From an uncultured Caulobacteraceae bacterium (GTDB taxonomy: Bacteria > Pseudomonadota > Alphaproteobacteria > Caulobacterales > Caulobacteraceae): a DNA stretch of 12,451 nucleotides. Below the pieces are notes generated by a model. It had not been told where the DNA came from and did not search any database. It saw only the letters and a list, made by a program, of their open reading frames with translations. Shown one piece after another: positions 1 to 6,722 of this stretch. The position numbers and the translations under genes are program-made. The first letter of the stretch is position 1. Each line of letters starts with the position of its first letter. The stretch lies in NCBI GenBank assembly GCA_946482375.1, contig CAMLRH010000044.1, forward strand, positions 1 to 12,451, given 5' to 3'.

Positions 1-1547
1 AAGCCCGGCCAGACGAACTTGCCGTTCTCGTCCTTGCGGAACCAGTTCACGAAGTAGATGCGCGGCAGCTTGGCGGCGTCCTCGGCGTTCTCGCCGATGT
101 CCAGCCAGTGACCGAAATAGTCGCCCATGTTGTAGCCGCAGAAGGGCAGCATCGCGAACGGGTCGCGGCGCAGTTCGCCGACCTTGTTCTCAGCCGCGGC
201 GGTGCCTTCGGAAGCCACGTTCGAGGCCAGGAAGACGCCGTGCTTCCAGTCGAAGGCTTCGGTGACCAGCGGCGTGGCGGAGGCGCGGCGGCCGCCGAAC
301 AGGATGGCGCTGATCGGCACGCCCTTGGGGTCGTCCCACTCGTCGGCGATGACCGGGCACTGGCCGGCCGGGGCGGTGAAGCGGGCGTTCGGGTGCGCCG
401 CCGGCTCGTTGGAGTCCGGCGTCCAGTCGCGGCCCTTCCAGTCGGTCAGGTGTGCGGGCGGCTCGTCGGTCAGGCCTTCCCACCAGACGTCGCCGTCATC
501 GGTCAGCGCGACGTTGGTGTAGATGCAGTTGGCGTGCAGGGCGGCGATGGCGTTGCGGTTGGTCTTCTCGCCGGTGCCGGGCGCCACGCCGAAGAAGCCG
601 GACTCCGGATTGATGGCGTAGAGGCGGCCATCCTCGCCGAAGCGCATCCAGCAGATGTCGTCGCCGATCGTCTCGGCCTTCCAGCCGGGAATGGTCGGCT
701 GGAGCATGGCCAGATTGGTCTTGCCGCAGGCGCTCGGGAAGGCGGCCGACACGTAGCGGACCTGGCCCTGCGGCGAGGTCAGCTTGAGGATCAGCATGTG
801 CTCGGCCAGCCAGCCCTCGTCGCGGGCCATCACCGAGGCGATGCGCAGCGCGTAGCACTTCTTGCCGAGCAGGGCGTTGCCGCCGTAGCCCGAGCCGTAG
901 GACCAGATCTCCCGCGTCTCGGGATAGTGGACGATGTACTTGGTCTCGTTGCAGGGCCACGGCACGTCGGCCTGGCCCGGCTCGAGCGGGGCGCCCAGCG
1001 AGTGAACGGCCGGCACGAAGAAGCCGTCGTCGCCCATCAGGTCGAGCGCGGCCTTCCCCATGCGGGTCATGATCTTCATCGACAGGACCACATAGGCGCT
1101 GTCGGTGATCTCGACGCCGAGGGCGGAAATCTTCGAGCCGAGCGGGCCCATGCAGAAGGGCACCACGTACATGGTGCGACCCTTCATGCAGCCGTCGAAG
1201 AGAGGTTCCAGCGTGGCCCGCATTTCGCGCGGGTCCATCCAGTTGTTTGTCGGGCCGGCGTCGGCCTGGTCCTCGGAGCAGATGTAGGTGCGGCTTTCGA
1301 CGCGGGCGACGTCGCGCGGGTCGGAGAGGGCGTAGAAGGAGTTGGGGCGCTTCTTCGGGTTCAGCCGTTTGAGCGTGCCGGCGTCCACCAGCTCGCTGGT
1401 CAGGCGCTCCCACTCCTCCTCGGACCCGTCGCACCAGTAGACGCGGTCGGGCTTGGTCAGCGCCGCCGTTTCGCGGACCCACTGGACCAATCGCTGATGC
1501 CGTGTGGGCGCCTGGTCGAGCCCCGGAATGTCCACTACCCCACCCAT
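1..1547 (-). CDS. pckG: Phosphoenolpyruvate carboxykinase (GTP), 3' end cut by window edge
   Basis: Catalyses GTP-dependent conversion of oxaloacetate to PEP, the cytosolic entry step of gluconeogenesis. The frame stays open from an ATG at 1547 to base 1 (515 codons). The family is about 600 residues, so roughly the last 90 are missing. Translation shows the GTP-PEPCK P-loop [12 protein letters not shown] at residues 270-281, whose Cys274 matches the reactive active-site cysteine of the family. A metal-site region [11 protein letters not shown] lies at 220-230, His250 follows in WLAEHMLIL, and the GDD of kinase motif 2 is at 295-297. [11 protein letters not shown] and [11 protein letters not shown] follow nearer the cut end. 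The start is supported by GGAG nine bases upstream. The ATP-type enzyme used by many alphaproteobacteria is unrelated in sequence, so the GTP assignment is secure. It probably has its own promoter in the 130-base gap upstream. Confidence 0.97.
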   Translation of the reverse strand, partial: MGGVVDIPGLDQAPTRHQRLVQWVRETAALTKPDRVYWCDGSEEEWERLTSELVDAGTLKRLNPKKRPNSFYALSDPRDVARVESRTYICSEDQADAGPTNNWMDPREMRATLEPLFDGCMKGRTMYVVPFCMGPLGSKISALGVEITDSAYVVLSMKIMTRMGKAALDLMGDDGFFVPAVHSLGAPLEPGQADVPWPCNETKYIVHYPETREIWSYGSGYGGNALLGKKCYALRIASVMARDEGWLAEHMLILKLTSPQGQVRYVSAAFPSACGKTNLAMLQPTIPGWKAETIGDDICWMRFGEDGRLYAINPESGFFGVAPGTGEKTNRNAIAALHANCIYTNVALTDDGDVWWEGLTDEPPAHLTDWKGRDWTPDSNEPAAHPNARFTAPAGQCPVIADEWDDPKGVPISAILFGGRRASATPLVTEAFDWKHGVFLASNVASEGTAAAENKVGELRRDPFAMLPFCGYNMGDYFGHWLDIGENAEDAAKLPRIYFVNWFRKDENGKFVWPG

Positions 1548-1628
1548 CCCTGGCGTCTCCTTATACGCTTCGGGCAGGCTGGCCATCTGCGTGGCCGAGA
1601 CTCGCCCTGCAAAGCTACCCTTGCCTAG

Positions 1629-1664
1629 ACGGGCCGATGGACGGGAGCAACCCCAACGGCCCGT
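1629..1664 (-). terminator. Possible hairpin between acyl-CoA dehydrogenase gene and pckG
   Basis: A perfect 8-bp inverted repeat (acgggccg at 1629-1636, cggcccgt at 1657-1664) flanks a 20-base loop, 14 bases past the stop codon of the upstream acyl-CoA dehydrogenase gene. There is no T-run after it on the minus strand. It could be a weak or Rho-assisted terminator, or an mRNA 3' end stabiliser. The rest of the 1548-1677 gap holds no promoter I can recognise with confidence. Confidence 0.3.
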
Positions 1665-1677
1665 TCGGGACTGAAAC

Positions 1678-2823
1678 TCAGCCGCCGCGCTTCATGGTTT
1701 CGCGGGCCACGACCAGCTGCTGAATCTGGCTCGTGCCCTCGTAGATGCGGAAAATACGAACGTCGCGATAGAGCCGTTCGATCCCGTGGTCCGCGACATA
1801 GCCCGCGCCGCCGAAAATCTGAACCGCCCGGTCGGCCACGCGGCCCACCATCTCGGATGCGAACAGCTTCGCCGCCGCCGCTTCCAGCACAATCGGCTGG
1901 CCGCTGTCGCGCTTGCGGGCGGACTCGAGGACCAGCGCCCGTGCGGCCAGCGCCTCGGTCTTGGAGTCGGCGATCATCGCCTGGATGAGCTGGAAGTTGG
2001 CGATCGGCTGGCCGAACTGCTTGCGCTCACCGGCATAGGCGACGCAGTCGGCGATCAGGCGCTCGGCCACGCCGACGCAGAGCGCGGCGATGTGCAGGCG
2101 GCCCTTGTCGAGCACCTGCATGGCGACCTTGAAGCCCTCGCCTTCCTCGCCCAGCCGGTTTTCCACCGGCACACGGACGCCGTCGAAAATGACGTCGTGA
2201 ATCTGGGCGCCGTGCTGGCCCATCTTCTTCTCGGGCTTGCCGACCGACAGGCCGGGGCTGTCACTGGGCACCAGGAAGGCAGAGACCCCTGCCCCGCCCT
2301 TGGCGTCCGGGTTGGTGCGGGCCATCACCGTGAAGAGGCCGGCCTTGGCGGCGTTGGTAATGAAACGCTTGCCGCCGTCGAGGACGTAATGATCGCCTTC
2401 CAGCCGCGCGCGGGTCTGCACCGCGGCGCTATCGGAGCCAGCTTCCGGCTCGGTCAGGGCGAACGAGGTGACGATCTCACCCGAGGCGATACCCGGGAGG
2501 TACTTCGCCTTCTGTTCGGCGGCGCCGAACATGACGAGGCCCTGGCTGCCGATGCCGACGTTGGTGCCGAACTCCGAGCGGAAGGCGGGGCTCGCCTTGC
2601 CCATCTCGAAGATGACCAGGCACTCGTCTTCCATGGAGAGGTCGAGGCCGCCGTATTCCTCGGGAATTGAGAGGCCGAAAAGGCCGAGTTCGCGCATCTC
2701 GCCGATAACCGCGTCAGGCACTTGGTTCTTCTCGGCAACCTCGGCTTCCAGCGGCCGCAGGCGCTCGGAAACGAACCGGCGAACGGTGTCGATCAGTTGA
2801 TCACGAGTTTCGGAATCGAGCAT
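1678..2823 (-). CDS. Acyl-CoA dehydrogenase
   Basis: A 381-residue, full-length FAD-dependent acyl-CoA dehydrogenase. It would introduce the trans-2 double bond into an acyl-CoA and pass electrons to electron-transfer flavoprotein. The three expected parts are visible: an alpha-helical N-terminal domain (1-118), a middle beta domain beginning with the signature [10 protein letters not shown] (122-131), and a C-terminal helical domain. The latter carries [20 protein letters not shown] (335-354) and then YEGTSQIQ, whose Glu362 sits where the catalytic base of medium- and short-chain enzymes lies. The middle domain reads [20 protein letters not shown] rather than the commoner MGxRGS form. Chain length and branching preference cannot be told from sequence. 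The ATG is preceded by an AAGGG-type ribosome site. The 31-base gap to the histidine kinase gene upstream permits co-transcription. Confidence 0.95.
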   Translation of the reverse strand: MLDSETRDQLIDTVRRFVSERLRPLEAEVAEKNQVPDAVIGEMRELGLFGLSIPEEYGGLDLSMEDECLVIFEMGKASPAFRSEFGTNVGIGSQGLVMFGAAEQKAKYLPGIASGEIVTSFALTEPEAGSDSAAVQTRARLEGDHYVLDGGKRFITNAAKAGLFTVMARTNPDAKGGAGVSAFLVPSDSPGLSVGKPEKKMGQHGAQIHDVIFDGVRVPVENRLGEEGEGFKVAMQVLDKGRLHIAALCVGVAERLIADCVAYAGERKQFGQPIANFQLIQAMIADSKTEALAARALVLESARKRDSGQPIVLEAAAAKLFASEMVGRVADRAVQIFGGAGYVADHGIERLYRDVRIFRIYEGTSQIQQLVVARETMKRGG

Positions 2824-2854
2824 GGCCGCCCTTTAGGGCGCCGGAACCGCAGAG

Positions 2855-3853
2855 TCACGGCTTGAGGTCGAGCACGAATTTGGCCCCCGGCCCCTGGTCC
2901 ACGAACAGCCTGCCTCCGGCCTGTCGGGAGAAGGCTTCGACGAGCCCCCTGCCCAGGCCATGGCGGCTGCTGCGGTAGTCGGCCGGCAGGCCCTTGCCGT
3001 CGTCGTGCACGGTCAGCCGCCAGCCGTCGCCCACCGGCTCGAAGGTGACCGTAATGCGCCCGCCGACGCCATCGGTGAAGGCGTGCTTGGCGGCGTTGGT
3101 GACAAGCTCGTTGACGATCAGCCCGATGGCGACGGCCCGGTCGCGTTCCATGGAGGCCGGATGCGCCTGGCACTCCAGCGACACGATCTCGCCGAGGAAA
3201 AGGGCCTCGGCCAGGCTACGGCAAAGTTCTTCGAGATAGGCGGCGATGTCGATGCGGGCCGCCTGCCCTCCCGAGACGTAGAGGTTGCGGTGGGCGTGGG
3301 AAATGCTCATCACCCGGTTCAGCGCCTGGGCCAGCGCCGTGCGAGCGATAGGGTCCTGGGCGCGGGAGGCCTGCATCTGCAGCAGGCTGGCGACCATGGC
3401 GAAGTTGTTGACCACCCGGTGGTTCAGTTCCCGCAGCAGCAACTCGCGCTCCTCCAGCTTGGCAGCGCGTTCGCGGGCGGCGCGCTTGGCGGAGTCGCGG
3501 AAGATCTGGGCCAGCAACAGGGTGAGCCCGCCTGTAGCCGCGACAATGGCGAAACGGCCCTGATTGGCGACGTCCAGCGGCTCGAAGCCGACGGGAGGCA
3601 TGACGAAATACCAAGCCCCGGCCATCCCGCCGTAGAAGGTCAGCGCACCCGCCCGCCAGCTCGACAGCAAAGTGGCCAGCAGGGAGAAGGGGTAGAGGAG
3701 CGCCATGGGCGCCGCGCCCGGGAAAAGGGCCTCGAGCCCCAGCCGGACGAAGACCATCACACCGAAGCAGAAGATGGCTGTAGCGACGTCGACGACCCAG
3801 ATCGGCGCGCCGGGCGCAAGCGCCAGCAGATCGATCTCGCTCAGCCGCTGCAT
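2855..3853 (-). CDS. Membrane sensor histidine kinase, HisKA_2 type with DUF4118-like sensor region
   Basis: A 332-residue sensor kinase. Four hydrophobic segments (about 18-37, 48-66, 69-85 and 100-117) form a compact membrane region like the DUF4118 domain of KdpD-type and related kinases, with almost no periplasmic loop. A short charged linker follows. The HisKA_2 dimerisation domain comes next with the motif ELNHRVVNNF, so His145 is the likely phosphoacceptor; most relatives read HRVKNN here. The ATPase domain shows the N-box NELVTNAAKH (248-257), a G1-type box DDGKGLP (284-290) and a second glycine box HGLGRGL (298-304). No receiver domain or response regulator gene lies nearby, so it is an orphan kinase here. 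I chose the ATG at 3853. An in-frame TTG at 3862 would add three residues, but GGGGA is well spaced only for the ATG. Signal and partner are unknown. Confidence 0.9.
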   Translation of the reverse strand: MQRLSEIDLLALAPGAPIWVVDVATAIFCFGVMVFVRLGLEALFPGAAPMALLYPFSLLATLLSSWRAGALTFYGGMAGAWYFVMPPVGFEPLDVANQGRFAIVAATGGLTLLLAQIFRDSAKRAARERAAKLEERELLLRELNHRVVNNFAMVASLLQMQASRAQDPIARTALAQALNRVMSISHAHRNLYVSGGQAARIDIAAYLEELCRSLAEALFLGEIVSLECQAHPASMERDRAVAIGLIVNELVTNAAKHAFTDGVGGRITVTFEPVGDGWRLTVHDDGKGLPADYRSSRHGLGRGLVEAFSRQAGGRLFVDQGPGAKFVLDLKP

Positions 3854-3914
3854 ATGGCGCAATCCCCAGCTTCGCCGCGCAGCCTAGAACGCTAGCTCTG
3901 CCGGGGTAAAGACT

Positions 3915-4127
3915 TCAGGCAATGCCTTCTGGCTTGTCTTCGTTAACGTCCAGCCAGTCGGCGCTGCGGCCAGCGTCCCGCGCCGCGGTGGCGTGCCGTT
4001 CAGCGGCCTCGCGGGCGTCTTGGCGGGTGGAGTAGACGTTCAACGCGTCGGAGCCGAGATTGACGGCCCAACCGCCTCTCGCGCGGACGACGAGGTATCG
4101 TTCGTGGAGGCCAAGTACCGGCTTCAT
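3915..4127 (-). CDS. Small DUF2188-like protein
   Basis: A 70-residue acidic soluble protein. The segment RYLVVRARGGWAVNLGS (10-26), then STRQDAREAAERHA (33-46), follows the DUF2188 pattern: a strand, the GGWAV turn, then a helix rich in Ala, Glu and Arg. No catalytic residues are evident, and proteins of this family have no settled function. It lies 61 bases upstream of the histidine kinase gene on the same strand and could be co-transcribed with it. No Shine-Dalgarno sequence precedes the ATG. Instead a promoter-like sequence ends four bases before it, which suggests a leaderless mRNA. Confidence 0.75.
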   Translation of the reverse strand: MKPVLGLHERYLVVRARGGWAVNLGSDALNVYSTRQDAREAAERHATAARDAGRSADWLDVNEDKPEGIA

Positions 4128-4131
4128 GCGG

Positions 4132-4156
4132 GATAAACCCGCGCCACACCGGTCAA
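4132..4156 (-). promoter_or_regulatory. Candidate Caulobacter-type housekeeping promoter, possibly leaderless
   Basis: On the minus strand TTGACCG is followed by 10 bases and then GGTTTATC. The Caulobacter sigma-73 consensus is TTGaCgS, 10-14 bases, GCTANAWC. The -35 box matches except at one weak position and the -10 box differs at two. The -10 box ends four bases before the ATG at 4127, so transcription would begin at or beside the start codon. A 5-bp inverted repeat (gcggg/cccgc, 4128-4142) overlaps the -10 region. The consensus is established knowledge; its use here is inference. Confidence 0.35.
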
Positions 4157-4163
4157 GTTTCGT

Positions 4164-4196
4164 AAAAAACCGTTCCGGATGAAGGCGCTAGGACCG
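4164..4196 (-). terminator. Probable intrinsic terminator of the coiled-coil protein gene
   Basis: On the minus strand CGGTCC (4196-4191) can pair with GGAACG across a 14-base loop, with one internal G-A mismatch, and a run of six T follows (4169-4164). A smaller alternative, CCG-GAA-CGG, sits directly before the T-run. The TAG stop (4190-4188) lies in the loop of the larger hairpin. The T-run makes this the best terminator candidate in the window. Confidence 0.5.
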
Positions 4197-6353
4197 ACTG
4201 CTCGCGGCGTCGAGGAGCAGGTAGGCCCGCCCTTCGTCCGAAGCGAGCAGCGAACCGACCATGAAACCCTGCTGATCGCGCTCGGCGGCGTCCTTGAGCA
4301 TGCCCGAGAAGCGCCGGCGGTAGCGCTCGGCCTGGCCGCGCAGGGCGGCGTCGGCGAACAGGCGTCGCGCGAGCTTGTCGGTGGCCGGTCCGGCGACCCT
4401 GCGCACGACTTCGCGGGCGCCCTCGGCATCGCCGGTCTGCACGGCGGCGGCGATCTCGTCGACCTTGCCGCTGGGCAGCAAGGTGGCCGGGTCGACACCC
4501 ATGGCCTTCACCTCGGCGACGATACGCTCGGACAGGTGCTCGGGGTCGCCGACGTCCCGATCGAGGGACTTCAAGAGGCCTTTCCAGCCCAGTCCGTCCT
4601 TGTCTTCCGGCTGCGGCTGCGGCGCGGCCTTGGCGGCGGCGCTGGCGAGCGCGGTGTCGAACTCCTGGTCGGTCGCCACCGGCGTCAGCTTCAGCCGTCC
4701 GCGCAGGTTGCCGGCGGGCTTCGGCTCGGGCTTAGCGGCCGGCGCGGGTTCGGCCGGCGGCAGGCCGGGGGTGTCGCCGGCGACGAGGCCCATCAGCCGC
4801 ACGGCCTCGCTCAGCATTTCGTAGTTGGAGCGCACGCGCTGCTGGAAGCTGGCGTCGAGCGCCTTGGTCTCCTCCGACGCCCGCCTGGCGGACGCGACGA
4901 GGTCGCCGAGGTTCTGCTCCATCGAGACACGCAGCTCCTCGGCGCGGCGCTCGGCTTCGGCCGGAAGCGCCTGGGCGCGGGCGGCGATGTCGGACAGCAG
5001 CTTTTCGAGATCGGCGATCATCGCCTTCGCCGAGGCGATGGACTGGTCCAACCGCTCGTTGGCCTTGCCGCCGGCGGCGTCGACCATCTGGGCCGACTCC
5101 TCGATGAGCCCCTTGGCCTGGGTGAGGCGCGATTCGAAGACGGCGTCGGCCTTGCGACCGGCCTCGAAGGCGGCCTCGTTGAGCTGGTCGACGCGGGACT
5201 GGGCGGCCTCCGCATGAGCCTCGGCCGCGCGGCGGGCTTCCTCGGCGGCCGCGGCCACGCGGTCGATGGAGGCCTGCAGGGCGGCGGCGAGGTTGTCGCG
5301 CTCGCGGGCGGCCGCCTCGGTCAGGGTCGTGAACTGTTCGGCGGCGCCGGCGGTGAGGTGCTGGATCGCCTCGGCCCCCTGCTGCGCCGACTGACCGACC
5401 TCGGCGGCGGCGGCGCGGGACTGGACGACGAGGTCCGACAGCCGAGCGGCGCGGGCGTCGGTGTCGGCGGCCACGGCCTGATGGTCGCTGCGCAGCCGCT
5501 CGGCCAGTTCGAGCAGGGCGGCGCGCTGGCGGGCCAGCTCTTCCTCGACCGAGCGCATCTGCTCGCCGACGCTGGTCCCGGCAGTCTCCAAGCGGGCGAC
5601 GTGACGGGCGAGATCCTCCCCCGCCGTGCGGGCGGCGTCGCCGGCCTGACCGGCGGCCAAGGTAACTTCGGCGGCATGGTCGGATGCGCCGCGGATGGCG
5701 GTGGCCTGCGCGCCCAGGCTTTCGGAGAGGTCGTTGAGGCGTCCACGCTCGGCGCCGAGCTGCCCGGCGATCTCGTTGGCGGCGCGGCCCGAGGCGGCGG
5801 CGGCCTCGTTGAGGCGTTCGGTCTCGCGGGCAAGCTGTTCGCGGAGGTTGGCCATGACCCCCTGCACGGCCTGTGTGGCGGCGGCGGTTTCGTCTATCTG
5901 GAGGCGGATGGCTTCAACCACCGTGCCGGCTTCGGCCGCGGCCAGCCCGGCGGGCGCCAGCATCCGGTTGGCCGTCTCGCGGCTGCGGCGCACCTCGGCG
6001 GCCAGGCGCAGGCCCTGACGCAGCGCGTAGGCGGTCAGCCAGACCAGCGCCACCGGCCCGATGGCCAGCAGGGCGAAGACACTGAGCGCGAAGGGATCGG
6101 ACTCCAGCGGCGAGACGCCCCGCCGATAGCCCACGGCGTAGGCGATGGGGGCGCCGGCCCAGAGAATCGATACCGCGGCGGCGGCGAGGTAGATCGGCCA
6201 GCCGGCCGGCTCCTTCACCGGTCTGGGAACGGCCCCGAACACCGGCCGTGGCGGTTCGATCACCTCGACGACACCGACGTCGATCTCGTCCCGCGGCTCG
6301 TCATCGGAGGCGCGGGAGAAGTCGAACGGCGGCGGGCGCTTGCCGGGTTTCAT
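4188..6353 (-). CDS. Membrane-anchored long coiled-coil protein, TipN-like polarity factor candidate
   Basis: A 721-residue protein. Residues 1-50 are cytoplasmic, basic at the start and then acidic and Pro-rich. Two membrane helices follow (about 52-74 and 87-110), joined by a short loop. From about 112 to 525 it is almost unbroken Ala/Glu/Arg/Gln-rich helix with coiled-coil character and almost no Pro. A Pro/Ala/Lys linker (529-548) leads to a mixed-charge C-terminal region (585-721) with GLGWKGLLKSLDRDVGDPEH. TipN of Caulobacter crescentus, which marks the new cell pole, is known to have two N-terminal membrane segments and a large coiled coil but is longer (888 residues). The layout and likely Caulobacterales host favour a TipN relative, but I cannot align them here. 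It could be another coiled-coil membrane protein. I chose the ATG at 6353. A TTG at 6389 would add 12 residues that look untranslated. The ribosome site is weak. Confidence 0.85.
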   Translation of the reverse strand: MKPGKRPPPFDFSRASDDEPRDEIDVGVVEVIEPPRPVFGAVPRPVKEPAGWPIYLAAAAVSILWAGAPIAYAVGYRRGVSPLESDPFALSVFALLAIGPVALVWLTAYALRQGLRLAAEVRRSRETANRMLAPAGLAAAEAGTVVEAIRLQIDETAAATQAVQGVMANLREQLARETERLNEAAAASGRAANEIAGQLGAERGRLNDLSESLGAQATAIRGASDHAAEVTLAAGQAGDAARTAGEDLARHVARLETAGTSVGEQMRSVEEELARQRAALLELAERLRSDHQAVAADTDARAARLSDLVVQSRAAAAEVGQSAQQGAEAIQHLTAGAAEQFTTLTEAAARERDNLAAALQASIDRVAAAAEEARRAAEAHAEAAQSRVDQLNEAAFEAGRKADAVFESRLTQAKGLIEESAQMVDAAGGKANERLDQSIASAKAMIADLEKLLSDIAARAQALPAEAERRAEELRVSMEQNLGDLVASARRASEETKALDASFQQRVRSNYEMLSEAVRLMGLVAGDTPGLPPAEPAPAAKPEPKPAGNLRGRLKLTPVATDQEFDTALASAAAKAAPQPQPEDKDGLGWKGLLKSLDRDVGDPEHLSERIVAEVKAMGVDPATLLPSGKVDEIAAAVQTGDAEGAREVVRRVAGPATDKLARRLFADAALRGQAERYRRRFSGMLKDAAERDQQGFMVGSLLASDEGRAYLLLDAASSRS

Positions 6354-6372
6354 GCCGCTCGAAGCTAGCGGC
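6354..6372. repeat. Inverted repeat abutting the start codon of the coiled-coil gene
   Basis: A perfect 6-bp inverted repeat (gccgct 6354-6359, agcggc 6367-6372) with a 7-base loop ends exactly where the ATG at 6353 begins. In the mRNA this would be a hairpin occupying the usual ribosome-binding region, where no strong Shine-Dalgarno sequence is seen. It may be a translation-control hairpin, an operator, or chance in GC-rich DNA. Confidence 0.35.
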
Positions 6373-6396
6373 AAAACCCTAGTGCGCAAAGATGCT

Positions 6397-6411
6397 TAGG
6401 CCGATGGCCTA
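6397..6411 (-). terminator. Hairpin containing the stop codon of the 66-residue gene
   Basis: TAGGCC-ATC-GGCCTA on the minus strand is a perfect 6-bp stem with a three-base loop. Its first three bases are the TAG stop codon of the 66-residue gene. Only a short TTT follows, about six bases further on. It is a terminator-like structure of modest strength, separating this gene from the coiled-coil gene downstream. Confidence 0.4.
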
Positions 6412-6609
6412 GATGCGATGAAGGTTCGCCGTCTGCTGCTCGGGGCAGTCCGCCGCCCTGGCGGCGATCGGTTCGGGTTTCCTGACGGGGGTGCGGGCGA
6501 CCGTGCGCTCCACCTTGGGGGGCTCTCGGTCAGGCACATCGACGGTCAGCCCGAAATGCGCGAAGGCCGCCGTAGCGGACGACACCACGATATCGGCGAT
6601 GAGCGACAT
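6409..6609 (-). CDS. Small protein of unknown function (66 residues)
   Basis: I do not recognise this protein. Residues 1-21 (MSLIADIVVSSATAAFAHFG and on) are mostly small and hydrophobic and could form one membrane or amphipathic helix. Residues 22-66 are polar, Pro/Arg/Val-rich and probably disordered, with a single Cys near the end. The start is well supported: a GGGGAGAGG ribosome site lies just upstream of the ATG at a good distance, and the reading frame ends in a stem-loop. It lies between the coiled-coil gene and the crystallin-like gene on the same strand, with hairpins on both sides, so it is probably transcribed alone. A membrane-associated small protein is possible; no function can be assigned. 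Confidence 0.6.
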   Translation of the reverse strand: MSLIADIVVSSATAAFAHFGLTVDVPDREPPKVERTVARTPVRKPEPIAARAADCPEQQTANLHRI

Positions 6610-6653
6610 CGGGACCTCTCCCCAAGTCCGATGCCGCTGTTATCCGACAAGCT

Positions 6654-6678
6654 GCGCCGCCCGGCAATCGGGCGGCGC
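6654..6678. terminator. Strong 10-bp hairpin between crystallin-like and 66-residue genes
   Basis: A perfect 10-bp inverted repeat (gcgccgcccg 6654-6663, cgggcggcgc 6669-6678) with a 5-base loop is the strongest stem in the window. It lies downstream of the crystallin-like gene and upstream of the 66-residue gene. A T-rich stretch (atgaagttttgtt) follows it on the plus strand; the minus side has no T-run. It is likely a transcription barrier for the crystallin-like mRNA or an mRNA-stabilising stem. Confidence 0.5.
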
Positions 6679-6703
6679 ATGAAGTTTTGTTCATGGTTCC
6701 TAA

Positions 6704-6722
6704 CGGCGCCGCTCTAGCGCCG
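6704..6722 (-). terminator. Hairpin with the crystallin-like gene's stop codon in its loop
   Basis: CGGCGC-TAGAGCG-GCGCCG on the minus strand forms a perfect 6-bp stem with a seven-base loop. The loop opens with the TAG stop codon (6716-6714). No T-run follows. With the stronger stem at 6654-6678 it could form a tandem 3' end. Confidence 0.35.

Noticed and set aside
1599..1603. GANTC (CcrM) sites in gaps, here and at 2852-2856 and 11526-11530
   Set aside because: These are isolated sites at a frequency no higher than chance. Nothing ties them to a promoter.
108..1628. Long plus-strand open frame (about 506 codons) opposite pckG
   Set aside because: The minus strand encodes an unmistakable GTP-PEPCK over the same bases. 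The plus frame is Gly/Ala/Val/Arg/His-rich with no recognisable family.
2960..3895. Plus-strand open frame opposite the histidine kinase
   Set aside because: The opposite strand carries all kinase motifs in order; the plus frame shows none.
3942..3947. GTTAAC, a possible CtrA half-site
   Set aside because: It is a single half-site inside the coding region of the 70-residue gene, without the second TTAA at the required spacing.
4179..6368. Long open frame on the plus strand (about 729 codons) opposite the coiled-coil gene
   Set aside because: It mirrors a long Ala/Arg/Glu-rich gene in GC-rich DNA, where antisense frames stay open by codon bias. It has low-complexity Gly/Ala/Arg composition, no domain and no ribosome site.
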